A DNA stretch of 64,000 nucleotides from Modestobacter sp. Leaf380 (lineage in GTDB: Bacteria > Actinomycetota > Actinomycetes > Mycobacteriales > Geodermatophilaceae). Positions 1-8,814 of this stretch are shown here, in pieces. Each line of letters begins with the position of its first letter. The first letter of the stretch is position 1. The position numbers were made by a program, and so were the translations under genes. Location: contig NZ_LMQC01000020.1 in NCBI RefSeq assembly GCF_001424485.1, positions 310,001 to 374,000 on the forward strand, written 5' to 3'. The notes below the pieces were generated by a model. It worked only from the letters and a program-made list of their open reading frames with translations, did no database searches and was not told where the DNA came from.

Positions 1-117
1 GCAGGGGCTCAGGGCAGGCCGGCGCAGGGCGCGGGGGCCGCCGGGCGCAGGGGCCAGGCGGTCAGGAGGAGGCCAGGGCCGCCGGGCGCGGGGGCCACCG
101 GACGGGGGGGCAGGCGG
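1..117. other. GC-rich intergenic edge with imperfect repeats
   Basis: No credible gene. The stretch is built from G-rich, low-complexity DNA in which short blocks recur: CAGGCGGTCAGG at 55 and 111, and GGCCGCCGGGCGC at 36 and 77. The spacing is irregular, so this is not a clean tandem array. It lies downstream of the small leftward gene that follows. Confidence 0.4.
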
Positions 118-426
118 TCAGGTGGAGGCGGGGGCGGACGGCATCAGCGCGTCCAGGTCCAGCACGCGCACGTGGATGACGTTGCGCTGCTGGAGGGCCG
201 CGCGCAGGGCGCGGTGCAGCCCGTCCTCCAGGAAGAGCTCCCGGTGCCACTGGACGGCGTGCGGGAAGAGGTCGCCGTAGAAGGTCGAGTCGTCGGCCAG
301 CAGGGCGTCCAGCTCGAGGGTCCGCTTGGTGGTGACCAGGGTGTCCAGCCGGATCTGCCGGGGCGGGATCATCGCCCAGTCCCGGGTGGAGAAGCCGTGG
401 TCGGGGTAGGGCCGGCCGTCGCGCAC
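118..426 (-). CDS. Conserved actinobacterial hypothetical protein (Rv2375-like)
   Basis: About 102 residues, soluble, no signal peptide. The opening (RDGRPYPDHG), an internal TTKRTLELDALL block and a DSTFYGDLFPH block match a small conserved actinobacterial family that sits divergently upstream of hrcA; in M. tuberculosis this position is Rv2375. Database records sometimes label relatives as antitoxin-like, but I see no toxin partner here and do not assert that. The start used is a GTG; homologues as I recall them have a few extra residues upstream (IFKAV is encoded in frame), so the true start may lie slightly further out. Function unknown. Confidence 0.6.
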   Translation of the reverse strand: MRDGRPYPDHGFSTRDWAMIPPRQIRLDTLVTTKRTLELDALLADDSTFYGDLFPHAVQWHRELFLEDGLHRALRAALQQRNVIHVRVLDLDALMPSAPAST

Positions 427-587
427 CGCTTTGAAGATCAGGTGCCGACTCCCCTCAGACCGTCCCCGTGACCCGGGGCACTCGACGCCCGGACCACCCT
501 AGTGCGACCCGGTCTCGACCCGCCCGGGGACACCTCGGGTCGGCGGTGAACGGTGCACCGGGGGTGCCGCCCGGTCGTATGCTGGAC

Positions 588-614
588 CTGGCACTCGGAC
601 GAGGTGAGTGCCAA
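588..614 (+). promoter_or_regulatory. CIRCE operator for HrcA
   Basis: CTGGCACTC, nine bases, then GAGTGCCAA: an inverted repeat matching the CIRCE consensus (TTAGCACTC-N9-GAGTGCTAA) at nearly every position. It lies just downstream of a possible -10 hexamer TATGCT (578-583) with a weak TGCACC -35 (554-559), and 28 bases before the hrcA start. Binding of HrcA here would block transcription of hrcA-dnaJ until heat or unfolded proteins titrate GroEL. Confidence 0.85.
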
Positions 615-641
615 CCGCGGTGCGAGGAGGGGGTGGTCGGC

Positions 642-1688
642 GTGGCGCACGACGAACGCCGCCTGCAGGTCCTGCGGGCCATCGTGCAGGACTACGTCTC
701 GACCAACGTCCCGGTCGGCAGCAAGGCCCTGGCGGCCCGGCACGACCTGGGCGTCTCCTCGGCGACCATCCGCAACGACATGGCGGTGCTGGAGGAGGAG
801 GGGTACATCACCCAGCCGCACACCAGCGCCGGGCGGGTGCCCACCGACAAGGGCTACCGCTTCTTCGTCGACCGGCTCTCCCAGGTCAAGCCGCTCTCGG
901 TCGCCGAACGGCGGGCGATCGAGCGCTTCCTGGACGGCGCGCTGGACCTCGACGACGTCCTGGGGCGGACCGTGCGCCTGCTGGCCCAGCTGACCCGCAA
1001 CGTCGCGGTCATCCAGTACCCGACGCTGGCCCGCTCCGCCGTCCGGCACCTGGAGGTCGTGCAGCTGGCGACCAACCGGCTGCTGGTCGTGCTGATCACC
1101 GACACCGGCCGCGTCGAGCAGCGCGTCGTCGAGGTGCCCGCGGTGACCGACGCGCCCGCGGGCGCGGACCCGGTCGCCGAGCTGCGCACCCTGCTGAACT
1201 CCGCCTTCGTCGGCGCCAAGCTGGCCGAGGCCAGCGTCGCCGTCGCCGACCTGCTGGAGACCGCGCCCCCGCACCTGCGCGGGCTGGTCGCCGCGGTCAG
1301 CGCGACGCTGGTGGAGACCCTCGTCGAACCGGGGGAGGACCGGTTGCTCATCGGTGGCACGGCCAACCTCACCCGCGGCGGGGCACTGGACTTCCCGGGC
1401 AGCCTCCGGCCGTTGCTGGAGGCCCTGGAGGAGCAGGTCGTCGTCCTGAGGCTGATGGGCGAGGTGGCCCCCAGCCACGTGCTGGTCAGCATCGGCGAGG
1501 AGAACGAGCACGAGGGCCTGACGGGCGCCTCCCTGGTCTCGGTGGGCTACGGGTCGGTCGGTGGCACCGGCGACCTGGCGCTCGGCGGACTGGGCGTCGT
1601 CGGACCCACCCGGATGGACTACGCCGGGAACATGGCCGCGGTACGAGCCGTGGCCCGCTACGTCGGCCAGCTGCTGGCCGAGAGCTGA
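642..1688 (+). CDS. hrcA: Heat-inducible transcription repressor HrcA
   Basis: 348 residues, normal for HrcA. The N-terminal winged helix (about residues 1-75) includes the family pattern [23 protein letters not shown] and [16 protein letters not shown]; the rest is the dimerization/GAF-like region. HrcA represses class I heat-shock genes through CIRCE, and a CIRCE palindrome lies directly upstream, so autoregulation is expected. GTG at 642 is preferred because GAGGAGG ends 11 bases upstream; an in-frame GTG at 633 is too close to it. dnaJ follows after 15 bases, as in other actinobacteria. Confidence 0.95.
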   Translation: MAHDERRLQVLRAIVQDYVSTNVPVGSKALAARHDLGVSSATIRNDMAVLEEEGYITQPHTSAGRVPTDKGYRFFVDRLSQVKPLSVAERRAIERFLDGALDLDDVLGRTVRLLAQLTRNVAVIQYPTLARSAVRHLEVVQLATNRLLVVLITDTGRVEQRVVEVPAVTDAPAGADPVAELRTLLNSAFVGAKLAEASVAVADLLETAPPHLRGLVAAVSATLVETLVEPGEDRLLIGGTANLTRGGALDFPGSLRPLLEALEEQVVVLRLMGEVAPSHVLVSIGEENEHEGLTGASLVSVGYGSVGGTGDLALGGLGVVGPTRMDYAGNMAAVRAVARYVGQLLAES

Positions 1689-1703
1689 GGACTGAGAAAC
1701 CGC

Positions 1704-2843
1704 ATGGCAACGGACTACTACGGCGTGCTCGGGCTGGCCCAGGGGGCCACCGACACCGACATCAAGCGCGCCTACCGCCGCAAGGCCCGCGACCTGCACC
1801 CCGACGTCAACCCCGACCCCGGGGCCAAGGAGGAGTTCCAGCAGGTCAGCCGGGCCTACGAGGCGCTCACCGACCCGGACAAGCGGCGCATCGTCGACCT
1901 GGGCGGCGACCCGTTCGAGACCGGTGGCGGCGGGGGCGGCAACCCCTTCGGCGGCGGGGCCGGCTTCGGCGGCCTGGGCGACATCATGGACGCCTTCTTC
2001 GGCGGCGGCGGGGCCACCCGATCGCCGCGCAGCCGCACGCGGGCCGGCGGCGACGCGCTGATCCGCGTCGAGCTGGACCTGGACGAGACCGTCTTCGGGA
2101 CGACGACCGACATCACCGTGGACACCGCCGTGCTGTGCACCATGTGCACCGGCGCCGGCACCGCCCCGGGCACCCACCCGACCCAGTGCAGCACCTGCAA
2201 CGGCCGCGGCGAGGTGCAGAGCGTGCAGCGCTCGTTCCTCGGCCAGGTCGTCGCCTCGCGTCCCTGCCCCACCTGCGCCGGCACCGGCCAGGTCATCCCC
2301 GAGCCGTGCCCGCAGTGCGCCGGCGACGGCCGCGTGCGGGCCCGCCGCACCATCCCGGTGAAGATCCCCGCCGGCGTCGAGGACGGCATGCGCATCCGGC
2401 TGTCCGGGCACGGCGAGGTCGGCCCCGGCGGCGGGCCGGCCGGTGACCTGTACGTCGAGGTGCACGAGCGCCCGCACGACGTCTTCACCCGGGACGGCGA
2501 GGACCTGCACTGCCGGGTCACCCTGCCGATGACCGCGGCCGCGCTGGGCACCACGCTCACGCTGAAGACCCTGGACGGCGACGAGCCGCTGCAGGTCAAG
2601 GCCGGCACCCAGTCCGGCAGCGTGCTCACCCTGCGCGCGCACGGTGCCCCCCGGCTGCGGGCCACCGGCCGCGGCAACCTGATGGTGCACATCGACGTGC
2701 AGACCCCCACCCGTCTGGACGACGAGCAGGAGGAGCTGCTGCGCAAGCTCGCCGCCGTCCGCGGGGAGGACCACCCCGAGGCCAGCCGCGCCCAGCACAA
2801 CGGCCTGTTCTCCCGGGTCCGCGACGCCTTCAACGGGCGCTGA
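1704..2843 (+). CDS. dnaJ: Molecular chaperone DnaJ (second actinobacterial copy)
   Basis: 379 residues. Order of domains: J domain with the HPD triad (in DLHPDVNPD, about residues 32-40), a Gly/Phe-rich linker (about 70-110), four CxxCxGxG zinc motifs ([32 protein letters not shown]), and a C-terminal substrate-binding region. It stimulates the DnaK ATPase and delivers clients. Position directly after hrcA identifies it as the hrcA-linked DnaJ2 rather than the dnaK-operon copy. It is likely controlled by the same CIRCE. The next gene starts after 5 bases. Confidence 0.95.
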   Translation: MATDYYGVLGLAQGATDTDIKRAYRRKARDLHPDVNPDPGAKEEFQQVSRAYEALTDPDKRRIVDLGGDPFETGGGGGGNPFGGGAGFGGLGDIMDAFFGGGGATRSPRSRTRAGGDALIRVELDLDETVFGTTTDITVDTAVLCTMCTGAGTAPGTHPTQCSTCNGRGEVQSVQRSFLGQVVASRPCPTCAGTGQVIPEPCPQCAGDGRVRARRTIPVKIPAGVEDGMRIRLSGHGEVGPGGGPAGDLYVEVHERPHDVFTRDGEDLHCRVTLPMTAAALGTTLTLKTLDGDEPLQVKAGTQSGSVLTLRAHGAPRLRATGRGNLMVHIDVQTPTRLDDEQEELLRKLAAVRGEDHPEASRAQHNGLFSRVRDAFNGR

Positions 2844-2848
2844 GCGGC

Positions 2849-3616
2849 GTGGCCGAGGTCGTCACCGACACCACCGCACCGCCGCTGGACGGCACCCCGC
2901 TGTTCCTGCTCGACACGCTGCCCGAGGGCCCCGAGGTGCTCGTCGACGGCGGTGAGGGCCGGCACGCCGTCGACGTGCTGCGGCTGGCCCCCGGCGAGCG
3001 CGTCCGGGTCGGGGACGGCGAGGGCACCCTGCTGGAGGGCGAGGTCACCGCGGCCGGCCCCGGCGGCCTGCGGGTCCGGGTGACCGCGCGCCACGAGGTG
3101 CCCGCCCCCGAGCCCGAGCTGGTGCTCGTGCAGGCGCTGCCCAAGGGCGACCGGGGCCCGTTGGCCGTCGAGCTGGCGACCGAGCTGGGCGTGGACCGGG
3201 TCGTGCCGTGGACCGCTGCGCGCTGCGTCACCAAGTGGCGCGAGGACCGGGTGGACAAGGGCCTGGCCAAGTGGCGCTCGGCGGCCCGGGCGGCCAGCAA
3301 GCAGGCCCGCCGTCCCCGGGTCCCCGAAGTCACCGACCCGATGAGCACCCGCCAGGTCTGCGGCCTGCTGGGCGACACCGACCTGTCGGTGGTGCTGCAC
3401 GAGCAGGCCCGCCGTCCCTTCTCGGTGCTGGAGGTGCCGGCCACCGGTGTCATCGCCGTCATCGTCGGGCCCGAGGGCGGGCTGACCGACGGCGAGGTCG
3501 TCGCCTTCCGTGCCGCCGGTGCCGTCTCGGTCCGGCTGGGTGCCGAGGTGCTGCGGACGTCGACCGCCGGTGCCGCGGCGCTGGCGGCGCTGGCCGCCCG
3601 CACCCGCTGGAGCTGA
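2849..3616 (+). CDS. rsmE: 16S rRNA (uracil1498-N3)-methyltransferase RsmE
   Basis: 255 residues. SPOUT/trefoil-knot methyltransferase that methylates U1498 of 16S rRNA. Visible signatures: an N-terminal PUA-like barrel with RHAVDVLRL, ALPKGDR and ELATELGVDRVVPW in the middle, and the knot with VGPEGGLTDGEV followed by LGAEVLRTSTA, close to the family IGPEGG and LRTETA motifs. It begins with GTG 5 bases after dnaJ, so it probably belongs to the hrcA-dnaJ transcript, as in Mycobacterium (Rv2372c). Confidence 0.92.
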   Translation: MAEVVTDTTAPPLDGTPLFLLDTLPEGPEVLVDGGEGRHAVDVLRLAPGERVRVGDGEGTLLEGEVTAAGPGGLRVRVTARHEVPAPEPELVLVQALPKGDRGPLAVELATELGVDRVVPWTAARCVTKWREDRVDKGLAKWRSAARAASKQARRPRVPEVTDPMSTRQVCGLLGDTDLSVVLHEQARRPFSVLEVPATGVIAVIVGPEGGLTDGEVVAFRAAGAVSVRLGAEVLRTSTAGAAALAALAARTRWS

Positions 3617-3648
3617 GCGGGCGGCACGACGGCCCTAGGGTCGCGGCC

Positions 3649-4008
3649 ATGACCGACTGCCTGTTCTGCGCGATGGTCGCCGGGGACATCCCGGCCGACG
3701 TCGTCCACGAGACCGAGCGCACGTTCGCCTTCCGGGACATCGCCCCGCAGGCCCCCACGCACGTGCTGGTGATCCCGAAGGACCACCACGCCACGGCCGG
3801 GCTGCTGGTGGGCGCGGACCCGACCCTGCTGGCCGAGGTCGTCGCGGCCGCGCACGCCGTCGCCGTGCAGGAGGGCCTCGCCACCGAGGACGGCCCGGAG
3901 CCGGGCTACCGGCTGGTCGCCAACACCGGTCCGGCCGCCGGCCAGACCGTGCACCACGTGCACCTGCACGTGCTCGGCGGTCGCGACCTGGCCTGGCCGC
4001 CCGGCTGA
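3649..4008 (+). CDS. HIT family nucleotide hydrolase/transferase
   Basis: 119 residues. Carries the histidine triad HHVHLHV (about residues 103-109), the N-terminal CLFC and the IAPQAPTHVLVIPKDH block typical of HINT/PKCI-type HIT proteins, which cleave nucleoside phosphoramidates or similar adenylated substrates. ATG at 3649 fits the family length. It follows rsmE by 32 bases and may be co-transcribed. The exact substrate cannot be read from sequence. Confidence 0.88.
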   Translation: MTDCLFCAMVAGDIPADVVHETERTFAFRDIAPQAPTHVLVIPKDHHATAGLLVGADPTLLAEVVAAAHAVAVQEGLATEDGPEPGYRLVANTGPAAGQTVHHVHLHVLGGRDLAWPPG

Positions 4009-4041
4009 CCGGTCACGGCCGGTCCGGCCTCCGGCCCGGGC

Positions 4042-5097
4042 TCAGGTCCGGCGTGGCCAGGCCCGGACCGGGCCGTGCACCTGCAGCCGCACCCGGTCCC
4101 CGGGCCGGCGGTGGATGCTCCGCTCGCGGACGGCGACCAGACCCAGGCCCGCCACCCGCACGGTGAGCACGGTGTCCGGCCCGCTGAACCGCACGCCCTC
4201 CACGACGCCGGCCGTGCCCGTCCCGTCGCCGTCCCCTGCCCGCAGGTCCTCGGGGCGCACCAGCACCTCGACCTCGCTGCCGGGCCGCCCCGGGACGTCG
4301 AGCTCGTGCCGACCCAGCGGGGTCTCCACGGCCGAGTGCCCGGTGACCGTGCCCGGCAGCAGCACCGCGGTGCCCAGGAAGCCGGCCAGCTCGGCGTCGA
4401 CCGGGGAGCGGTAGAGCTCGCGCGGCGCGCCCGCCTGGACCAGTCGGCCGGCCCGGAGCACGGCCACCCGGTCCGCGGTCGACAGCGCCTCCTCCTGGTC
4501 GTGGGTGACCAGCAGGGCGGTGGCACCGTCGGCGGCCACCGCGGCCCGGACGTCGTCCCGCACCGCGACGCGCAGCCCGGCGTCCAGCGCGCTGAACGGC
4601 TCGTCCAGCAGCACCAGGGCGGGCCGGGGTGCCAGCGCCCGGGCCAGCGCCACCCGCTGCTGCTGCCCGCCGGAGAGCTCGTGCGGCATACGGGCGCCCA
4701 TCCCGCCCAGGCCCAACAGGTCCAGCAGCTCGTCGGCGCGGCCGTCCCGGCGGCGGGCGCGCGGCAGGCCGAACGCCACGTTCGCCCGCACGTCCAGGTG
4801 CGGGAACAGCGAGCCGTCCTGCGGCACGACCCCCACGCCGCGCCGGTCCGGGGCGACCCGGTGACCGTGCCCGGCCACCGGCCGGCCGGCGATCGTCACC
4901 CGGCCCGACGTGGGCGTCAGGAAGCCCGCGACCACCCGCAGCAGGGTGGTCTTGCCGCAGCCCGAGGGGCCCAGCAGGGCGGTGAACGACCCCGTCGGCA
5001 CGGTCAGCGAGACGCCGTCCAGCGCCGCGACGGCACCGAAGCGGACCGTCACGTCGGCGACGTCGAGGGCGTGGGTGCTGGGGCTGGACGCGGTCAC
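4042..5097 (-). CDS. Iron(III) ABC transporter ATP-binding protein (FbpC-like)
   Basis: 351 residues. ATPase subunit of a binding-protein-dependent importer. Seen in order: Walker A GPSGCGKTT, Q-loop, signature LSGGQQQR, Walker B LVLLDEPF, switch VTHD, then a C-terminal TOBE-type region. The GTG start overlaps the permease stop by four bases (GTGA), so the two are translationally coupled. The ferric substrate is inferred from the neighbouring permease and lipoprotein and from the iron box upstream of the operon; spermidine or other FbpC-type cargo is a weaker alternative. Confidence 0.85.
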   Translation of the reverse strand: MTASSPSTHALDVADVTVRFGAVAALDGVSLTVPTGSFTALLGPSGCGKTTLLRVVAGFLTPTSGRVTIAGRPVAGHGHRVAPDRRGVGVVPQDGSLFPHLDVRANVAFGLPRARRRDGRADELLDLLGLGGMGARMPHELSGGQQQRVALARALAPRPALVLLDEPFSALDAGLRVAVRDDVRAAVAADGATALLVTHDQEEALSTADRVAVLRAGRLVQAGAPRELYRSPVDAELAGFLGTAVLLPGTVTGHSAVETPLGRHELDVPGRPGSEVEVLVRPEDLRAGDGDGTGTAGVVEGVRFSGPDTVLTVRVAGLGLVAVRERSIHRRPGDRVRLQVHGPVRAWPRRT

Positions 5098-6596
5098 CGG
5101 GCGCCCCGCTCGCGCTGCAGCAGGTGCGCGGGCACCGCGGCGAGCACCACGATCAGCGCGGCGTAGGGCGCCGCCGCCGCGTACTGGCCCGACGTCGTCG
5201 AGCTCCACAGTCGCATCGCCAGCGTCTCCGTCCCGGTCGGGTGCAGCACGAGGGTCGCCGTCAGTTCCTTGACGCAGGACAGGAAGACCAGCAGTGCCGC
5301 GGTCAGCACGCCCGGGGCGGCCAGCGGCAGGGTCACCTCGCGCAGCACCTGCCAGGGCCGGCGGCCCAGCGAGCGGGCCACCTCCTCCAGTGCGGGCGGG
5401 GACTGCGCGACCGCCGTCCGCACCGCGCCGACCGCCAGCGGCAGGAAGAGGACGGCGTAGGCCAGCACCAGCACCGGCGCCGTCAGGTAGGCCGCCGGTG
5501 CCACCCGCAGCGTCAGGTAGACCAGGGACAGCGCGACCACGATGCCGGGCACGGTGTGCGACAGCCAGCTCGCGCCCTCCAGGGCCCGCGCCAGCCGGCC
5601 CGAGGACCGTCCGGCGACCACCCCGATGGGCAGCGCCAGGGCCACGGTGAGGAGGGCGCCACCGGAGGCCAGCAGCAGCGTGGACGTCGCGGTGTCCCAC
5701 AGCCGCGCCGGGTCGAAGGTCGCCGACGTCCCCACGGCGAGCCAGCGGGCCAGGCTGACCACCGGGACGCCGAGCGCCGCCGCGGCGAGCGCCCCGAGGC
5801 CGGTGACGACGGCGGCAGCGGGCAGCGGGGCGAGGCGGACCCGGGGCGCCCGGCGGCGGGCCCCGCTGCCGGTGCGGGCGTAGCGGGCGCGGCCCCGGCT
5901 GCGCAGCTCGCCGGTGACGACGAGTGCGGAGACGACGACCAGCAGCAGCGAGAGGGTGACCGGGACGAGCCGGCCGAAGCTGTTCTCCAGGGAGACCGCG
6001 ATCGCCCGGGTCAGGGTGGTCACCCGCAGGATCGACACCGAGCCGAAGTCGGCCAGCACGTAGGTCGCCACCAGCAGGCCCCCGGCGGCCAGTGCGGGCC
6101 TCAGCTGGCGGACCGTGACGGTGCAGAAGACGGCGAGGGGACGCCGGCCGGTGGCCCGGGCGACCTCGGCGAGCCCGGGGTCCAGCCCGCGCAGCGCGCT
6201 GCCGGCCAGCAGGTGCACGTAGGGGTGGCAGCACAGCGTCAGGACCATCGCGGCCCCGGCGGGCCCCGCCACCGCGGGCGTGAGGGCCACCCACGTGTAG
6301 GCGGCCACGTAGGACGGCACGGCCAGCGGCAGCCCGGCCAGCACGGCGAACACCCGCCGGCCGGGGAAGTCGAAGGCGTGCAGGACGTAGGCGGTGGCCA
6401 GGCCCAGCAGCACCGAGGCGGTGGTGACCGTGCCGGCCAGCAGCAGGGTGGTGGCGAGCAGCTGGCGGGTGCGCGGCTGCAGCAGCACCTCGGCGACCTG
6501 CCCGGCGTCCAGCCCGGCCAGGGCGATCCCCAGGTAGACCAGCGGGACGGCGCTGACCGCCGCGGCCAGCACGGCCGCGGCGGTCAGCGGTGTCAC
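5094..6596 (-). CDS. Iron(III) ABC transporter permease, fused double-domain (FbpB-like)
   Basis: 500 residues, about twelve membrane segments. Two permease halves sit in one chain, each with an EAA-type loop (EVARATGRRPLAVF near residue 150 and EVARSLGRRPWQVL near residue 405), as in SfuB/FbpB ferric permeases. The N-terminal half begins with a hydrophobic segment and PLVYLGIALAG. It forms the channel used by the adjacent ATPase and receives iron from the lipoprotein encoded 47 bases upstream. Confidence 0.88.
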   Translation of the reverse strand: MTPLTAAAVLAAAVSAVPLVYLGIALAGLDAGQVAEVLLQPRTRQLLATTLLLAGTVTTASVLLGLATAYVLHAFDFPGRRVFAVLAGLPLAVPSYVAAYTWVALTPAVAGPAGAAMVLTLCCHPYVHLLAGSALRGLDPGLAEVARATGRRPLAVFCTVTVRQLRPALAAGGLLVATYVLADFGSVSILRVTTLTRAIAVSLENSFGRLVPVTLSLLLVVVSALVVTGELRSRGRARYARTGSGARRRAPRVRLAPLPAAAVVTGLGALAAAALGVPVVSLARWLAVGTSATFDPARLWDTATSTLLLASGGALLTVALALPIGVVAGRSSGRLARALEGASWLSHTVPGIVVALSLVYLTLRVAPAAYLTAPVLVLAYAVLFLPLAVGAVRTAVAQSPPALEEVARSLGRRPWQVLREVTLPLAAPGVLTAALLVFLSCVKELTATLVLHPTGTETLAMRLWSSTTSGQYAAAAPYAALIVVLAAVPAHLLQRERGAR

Positions 6597-6643
6597 CGTC
6601 CAGGAGCGCCGGCCCGGGTGGACCGGCGCCCCTGCGGCGTCGA

Positions 6644-7765
6644 TCAGGCCAGCCCCGAGGCGGTGATCATCTGCAGCGTGACCGACAGCGACGCCAGGTC
6701 GTCCAGGTCGATGGTCGGGGCGTCGAGGTCCTCCAGCGAGGGCAGCTGGTCGGCCACCGGCACGCCGGAGACCATCGGGTACTCGTAGGTCTCCTGGGCG
6801 AAGTACTCCTGCGCCTGGGTGCTGAGCAGGAAGTCCACCAGCGTCAGGCCGTCCTCGGCGCGGTCGGAGGAGCTGACCACCCCGGACCCGCTGACGTTGA
6901 CCAGCGAGCCGGCCTGCCCGTCACGCAGGTAGTGCAGTTGGGAGCGCATCGCGTCGGCGCCGACCTCGGCGGCCTGCTCGAACCAGTAGTAGTGGTTGAC
7001 CAGGCCCATCGGGACCTCGCCGGCCTCCACGGCGTCCAGGATCGCGCCGTTGCCGTCGTAGACCGGTGCCGCGCCGTCGACGAGGCCCTGCAGGAACTCC
7101 TCGGCGGTGGCGTCGTCCTCCAGCACCCGCATCGCGGTGACGAACGCCTGGAAGGAGGCGTTGCCCGGGGCGATGGCGACCTGGCCGGCGTAGGCCGGGT
7201 CCACCAGGGCCGCGGTGTCGGCCGGCAGGTCGGCCTCGGCGACCTGCTGCGGGTCGTAGAGCACCACGCGCGCCCGGCCGGTCAGCGGCACCCAGCGGCG
7301 GTCGTCGTCGGCGTACTCGGCGAAGGTCTGCCCGACGGTCTCGTCGGGCAGCTCGGCCAGGCAGTCGGCGTCGGCCAGCGCGCCCAGCGCGCCGGCGTCC
7401 TGCAGCAGCACGACGTCGGCGGGGCTGTCGGCGCCCTCCTCCAGCAGCTGCGCGGTGATGGAGGACGTCGAGCCGTACCGCACCGAGACCTCGATGCCGG
7501 TCTCCTCGGTGAACTGCTCCAGCACCGGGGCGACGAGCTCCTCGTCGCGGCCGGAGTAGACGACCAGCGCCTCGTCGTCGACCGTGCTGGCCTCGACCTC
7601 GGGGTCGGTCTCGCCGTAGGCGACCGTGCCGGCCTCGCACGTGGACGCGGGCGCGGCGGCCGCCGTCCCGGTGTCGTCGGTGGCCTCGCCGCAGCCGGCG
7701 ACGGCCAGGACGAGGGTGCCGGCGGCCAGCACCGCGGTCCGTCGGGGGCTCCAGTACGAGCGCAT
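6644..7765 (-). CDS. Iron-binding ABC transporter substrate-binding lipoprotein (FutA/FbpA-like)
   Basis: 373 residues. Lipoprotein signal with lipobox LAVAGC (Cys near residue 25), then a bilobed periplasmic-binding fold of the ferric class: LVVYSGRDEELVAPVLEQF, a GIEVSVRYGSTSS strand, and tyrosine-rich NHYYWFEQ and YEYPMV segments of the kind that coordinate Fe(III). ATG at 7765 has GGAGAGG just upstream; a longer reading from 7807 would place the lipobox too deep. First gene of the importer operon, with an iron box in its promoter region. Confidence 0.88.
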   Translation of the reverse strand: MRSYWSPRRTAVLAAGTLVLAVAGCGEATDDTGTAAAAPASTCEAGTVAYGETDPEVEASTVDDEALVVYSGRDEELVAPVLEQFTEETGIEVSVRYGSTSSITAQLLEEGADSPADVVLLQDAGALGALADADCLAELPDETVGQTFAEYADDDRRWVPLTGRARVVLYDPQQVAEADLPADTAALVDPAYAGQVAIAPGNASFQAFVTAMRVLEDDATAEEFLQGLVDGAAPVYDGNGAILDAVEAGEVPMGLVNHYYWFEQAAEVGADAMRSQLHYLRDGQAGSLVNVSGSGVVSSSDRAEDGLTLVDFLLSTQAQEYFAQETYEYPMVSGVPVADQLPSLEDLDAPTIDLDDLASLSVTLQMITASGLA

Positions 7766-7804
7766 GTGTCCACCTCTCCGGCGGCCCCTGGTGGGCCGCG
7801 GCGG

Positions 7805-7823
7805 CAAAGCTAGCCTGCCCTAA
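7805..7823 (-). promoter_or_regulatory. IdeR/DtxR-type iron box
   Basis: On the minus strand the site reads TTAGGGCAGGCTAGCTTTG. Compared with the actinobacterial consensus TTAGGTTAGGCTAACCTAA it keeps TTAGG, AGGCTA and several right-arm bases (13 of 19). It sits 40 bases before the lipoprotein ATG, where an iron-loaded IdeR/DmdR would shut off the importer. It also lies about 75 bases upstream of the divergent crotonase gene. Confidence 0.7.
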
Positions 7824-7896
7824 CTCGTTGCTGCACGCCGCCTACCTGCGCTTTCGCCGACGGATGGCGGATCGGCACGGCTGGGAGCATGGGGTG

Positions 7897-8721
7897 GTGA
7901 CCGAGAGCAGTGCAGCCCCCGTCCGGATCGAGCGCGACGGCGACGTCGCCGTGCTGGTGGTCGACGCCCCGCCCCTCAACCTCTTCGACGCGGCCGTCTT
8001 CGACGCCCTGGAGGCCCGGGTCGCCGAGCTGGCCGAGCTGACCGACCCGGCCCGGGAGGACCGGGTGCGGGCGGTCCTGGTGCGCGCCGAGGGCCGGGTG
8101 GTCTCCGGTGGCGTGGACGTCGCGCTGTTCGGCGAGATCGCCGAGGGGCCCGACGCCGCCGCCGTGGGCGGGGCCCTGTGGGCGCGGTTGTTGCGCACCG
8201 TGCAGACCCTGGAGGACCTGCCGGTGCCCACCGTCTTCGCCGCGCACGGGCTGACCCTGACCGCGGCGTTCGAGCTGGCCCTGGCCTGCGACCTGCTGGT
8301 GGCCACCGAGCAGGCGTCGTTCGGGCTGGTGGAGATCGTCGTCGGTCTGACCCCGTCGATGGGCGGGCCGCAGCGGCTGGCCGAGCGGGCGGGGACCGCG
8401 CGGGCCAAGGAGCTGGTCTTCACCGGCGAGCGGTACCCGGCCCGGACCCTGCAGGAGTGGGGCGTGGTGAGCCGGGTGCTGCCCGCGGAGGGGTTCACCG
8501 AGGCCGCGCTCGCACTCGCGCGGCAGGTGGCCGCCGGGCCCACCCTGGCGCACGCGGCGACCAAGACCCTCGTGGCGACCAGCGCACGGCAGGGGGTCCG
8601 GGCCGCGGACGCCGTGGTCCCCGAGGTGTCCGGTGAGCTGTTCGACAGCGAGGACCTGCGCGCCGCCGTGGCCTCCTTCCTCAGCGAGGGCCCGGGGAGG
8701 GCCCGGCACCGAGGGCGCTGA
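7897..8721 (+). CDS. Enoyl-CoA hydratase/isomerase family protein
   Basis: About 274 residues, crotonase fold. Visible: N-terminal VAVLVVDAPPLNLFD, the oxyanion-hole region with VSGGVDVALF, the HGLTLTAAFELALACDLLVAT block and the SFGLVEIVVGLTPSMGG block. The catalytic acidic residues of classical hydratases are not clearly placed, so hydratase versus isomerase activity is open. Start at GTG 7897 (MTESSAAPVRIERDG) matches family N-termini; earlier in-frame starts at 7828 and 7864 would add an unlike extension across the iron-box region. Confidence 0.82.
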   Translation: MTESSAAPVRIERDGDVAVLVVDAPPLNLFDAAVFDALEARVAELAELTDPAREDRVRAVLVRAEGRVVSGGVDVALFGEIAEGPDAAAVGGALWARLLRTVQTLEDLPVPTVFAAHGLTLTAAFELALACDLLVATEQASFGLVEIVVGLTPSMGGPQRLAERAGTARAKELVFTGERYPARTLQEWGVVSRVLPAEGFTEAALALARQVAAGPTLAHAATKTLVATSARQGVRAADAVVPEVSGELFDSEDLRAAVASFLSEGPGRARHRGR

Positions 8722-8814
8722 CCCCGCCTGGGGAAACCGGGCGCCGGGCGGGTGCGCTGCGCGTAGGCTGGGAGACGTCCCACCCCCGTCGCAGGAAGGC
8801 AGGGTCGAGCGTTC

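Noticed and set aside
1-130. Tandem repeat or gene at the left edge
   Set aside because: Repeated G-rich blocks have irregular spacing and no coding support.
608-2446. 612-codon frame overlapping hrcA-dnaJ on the same strand
   Set aside because: Arg/Gly/Pro-rich out-of-frame translation with no domain; the real genes have clear family motifs.
438-2798. 786-codon open frame antisense to hrcA-dnaJ
   Set aside because: Low-complexity Gly/Gln/Arg/Asp product opposite two well-supported genes; typical high-GC shadow frame.
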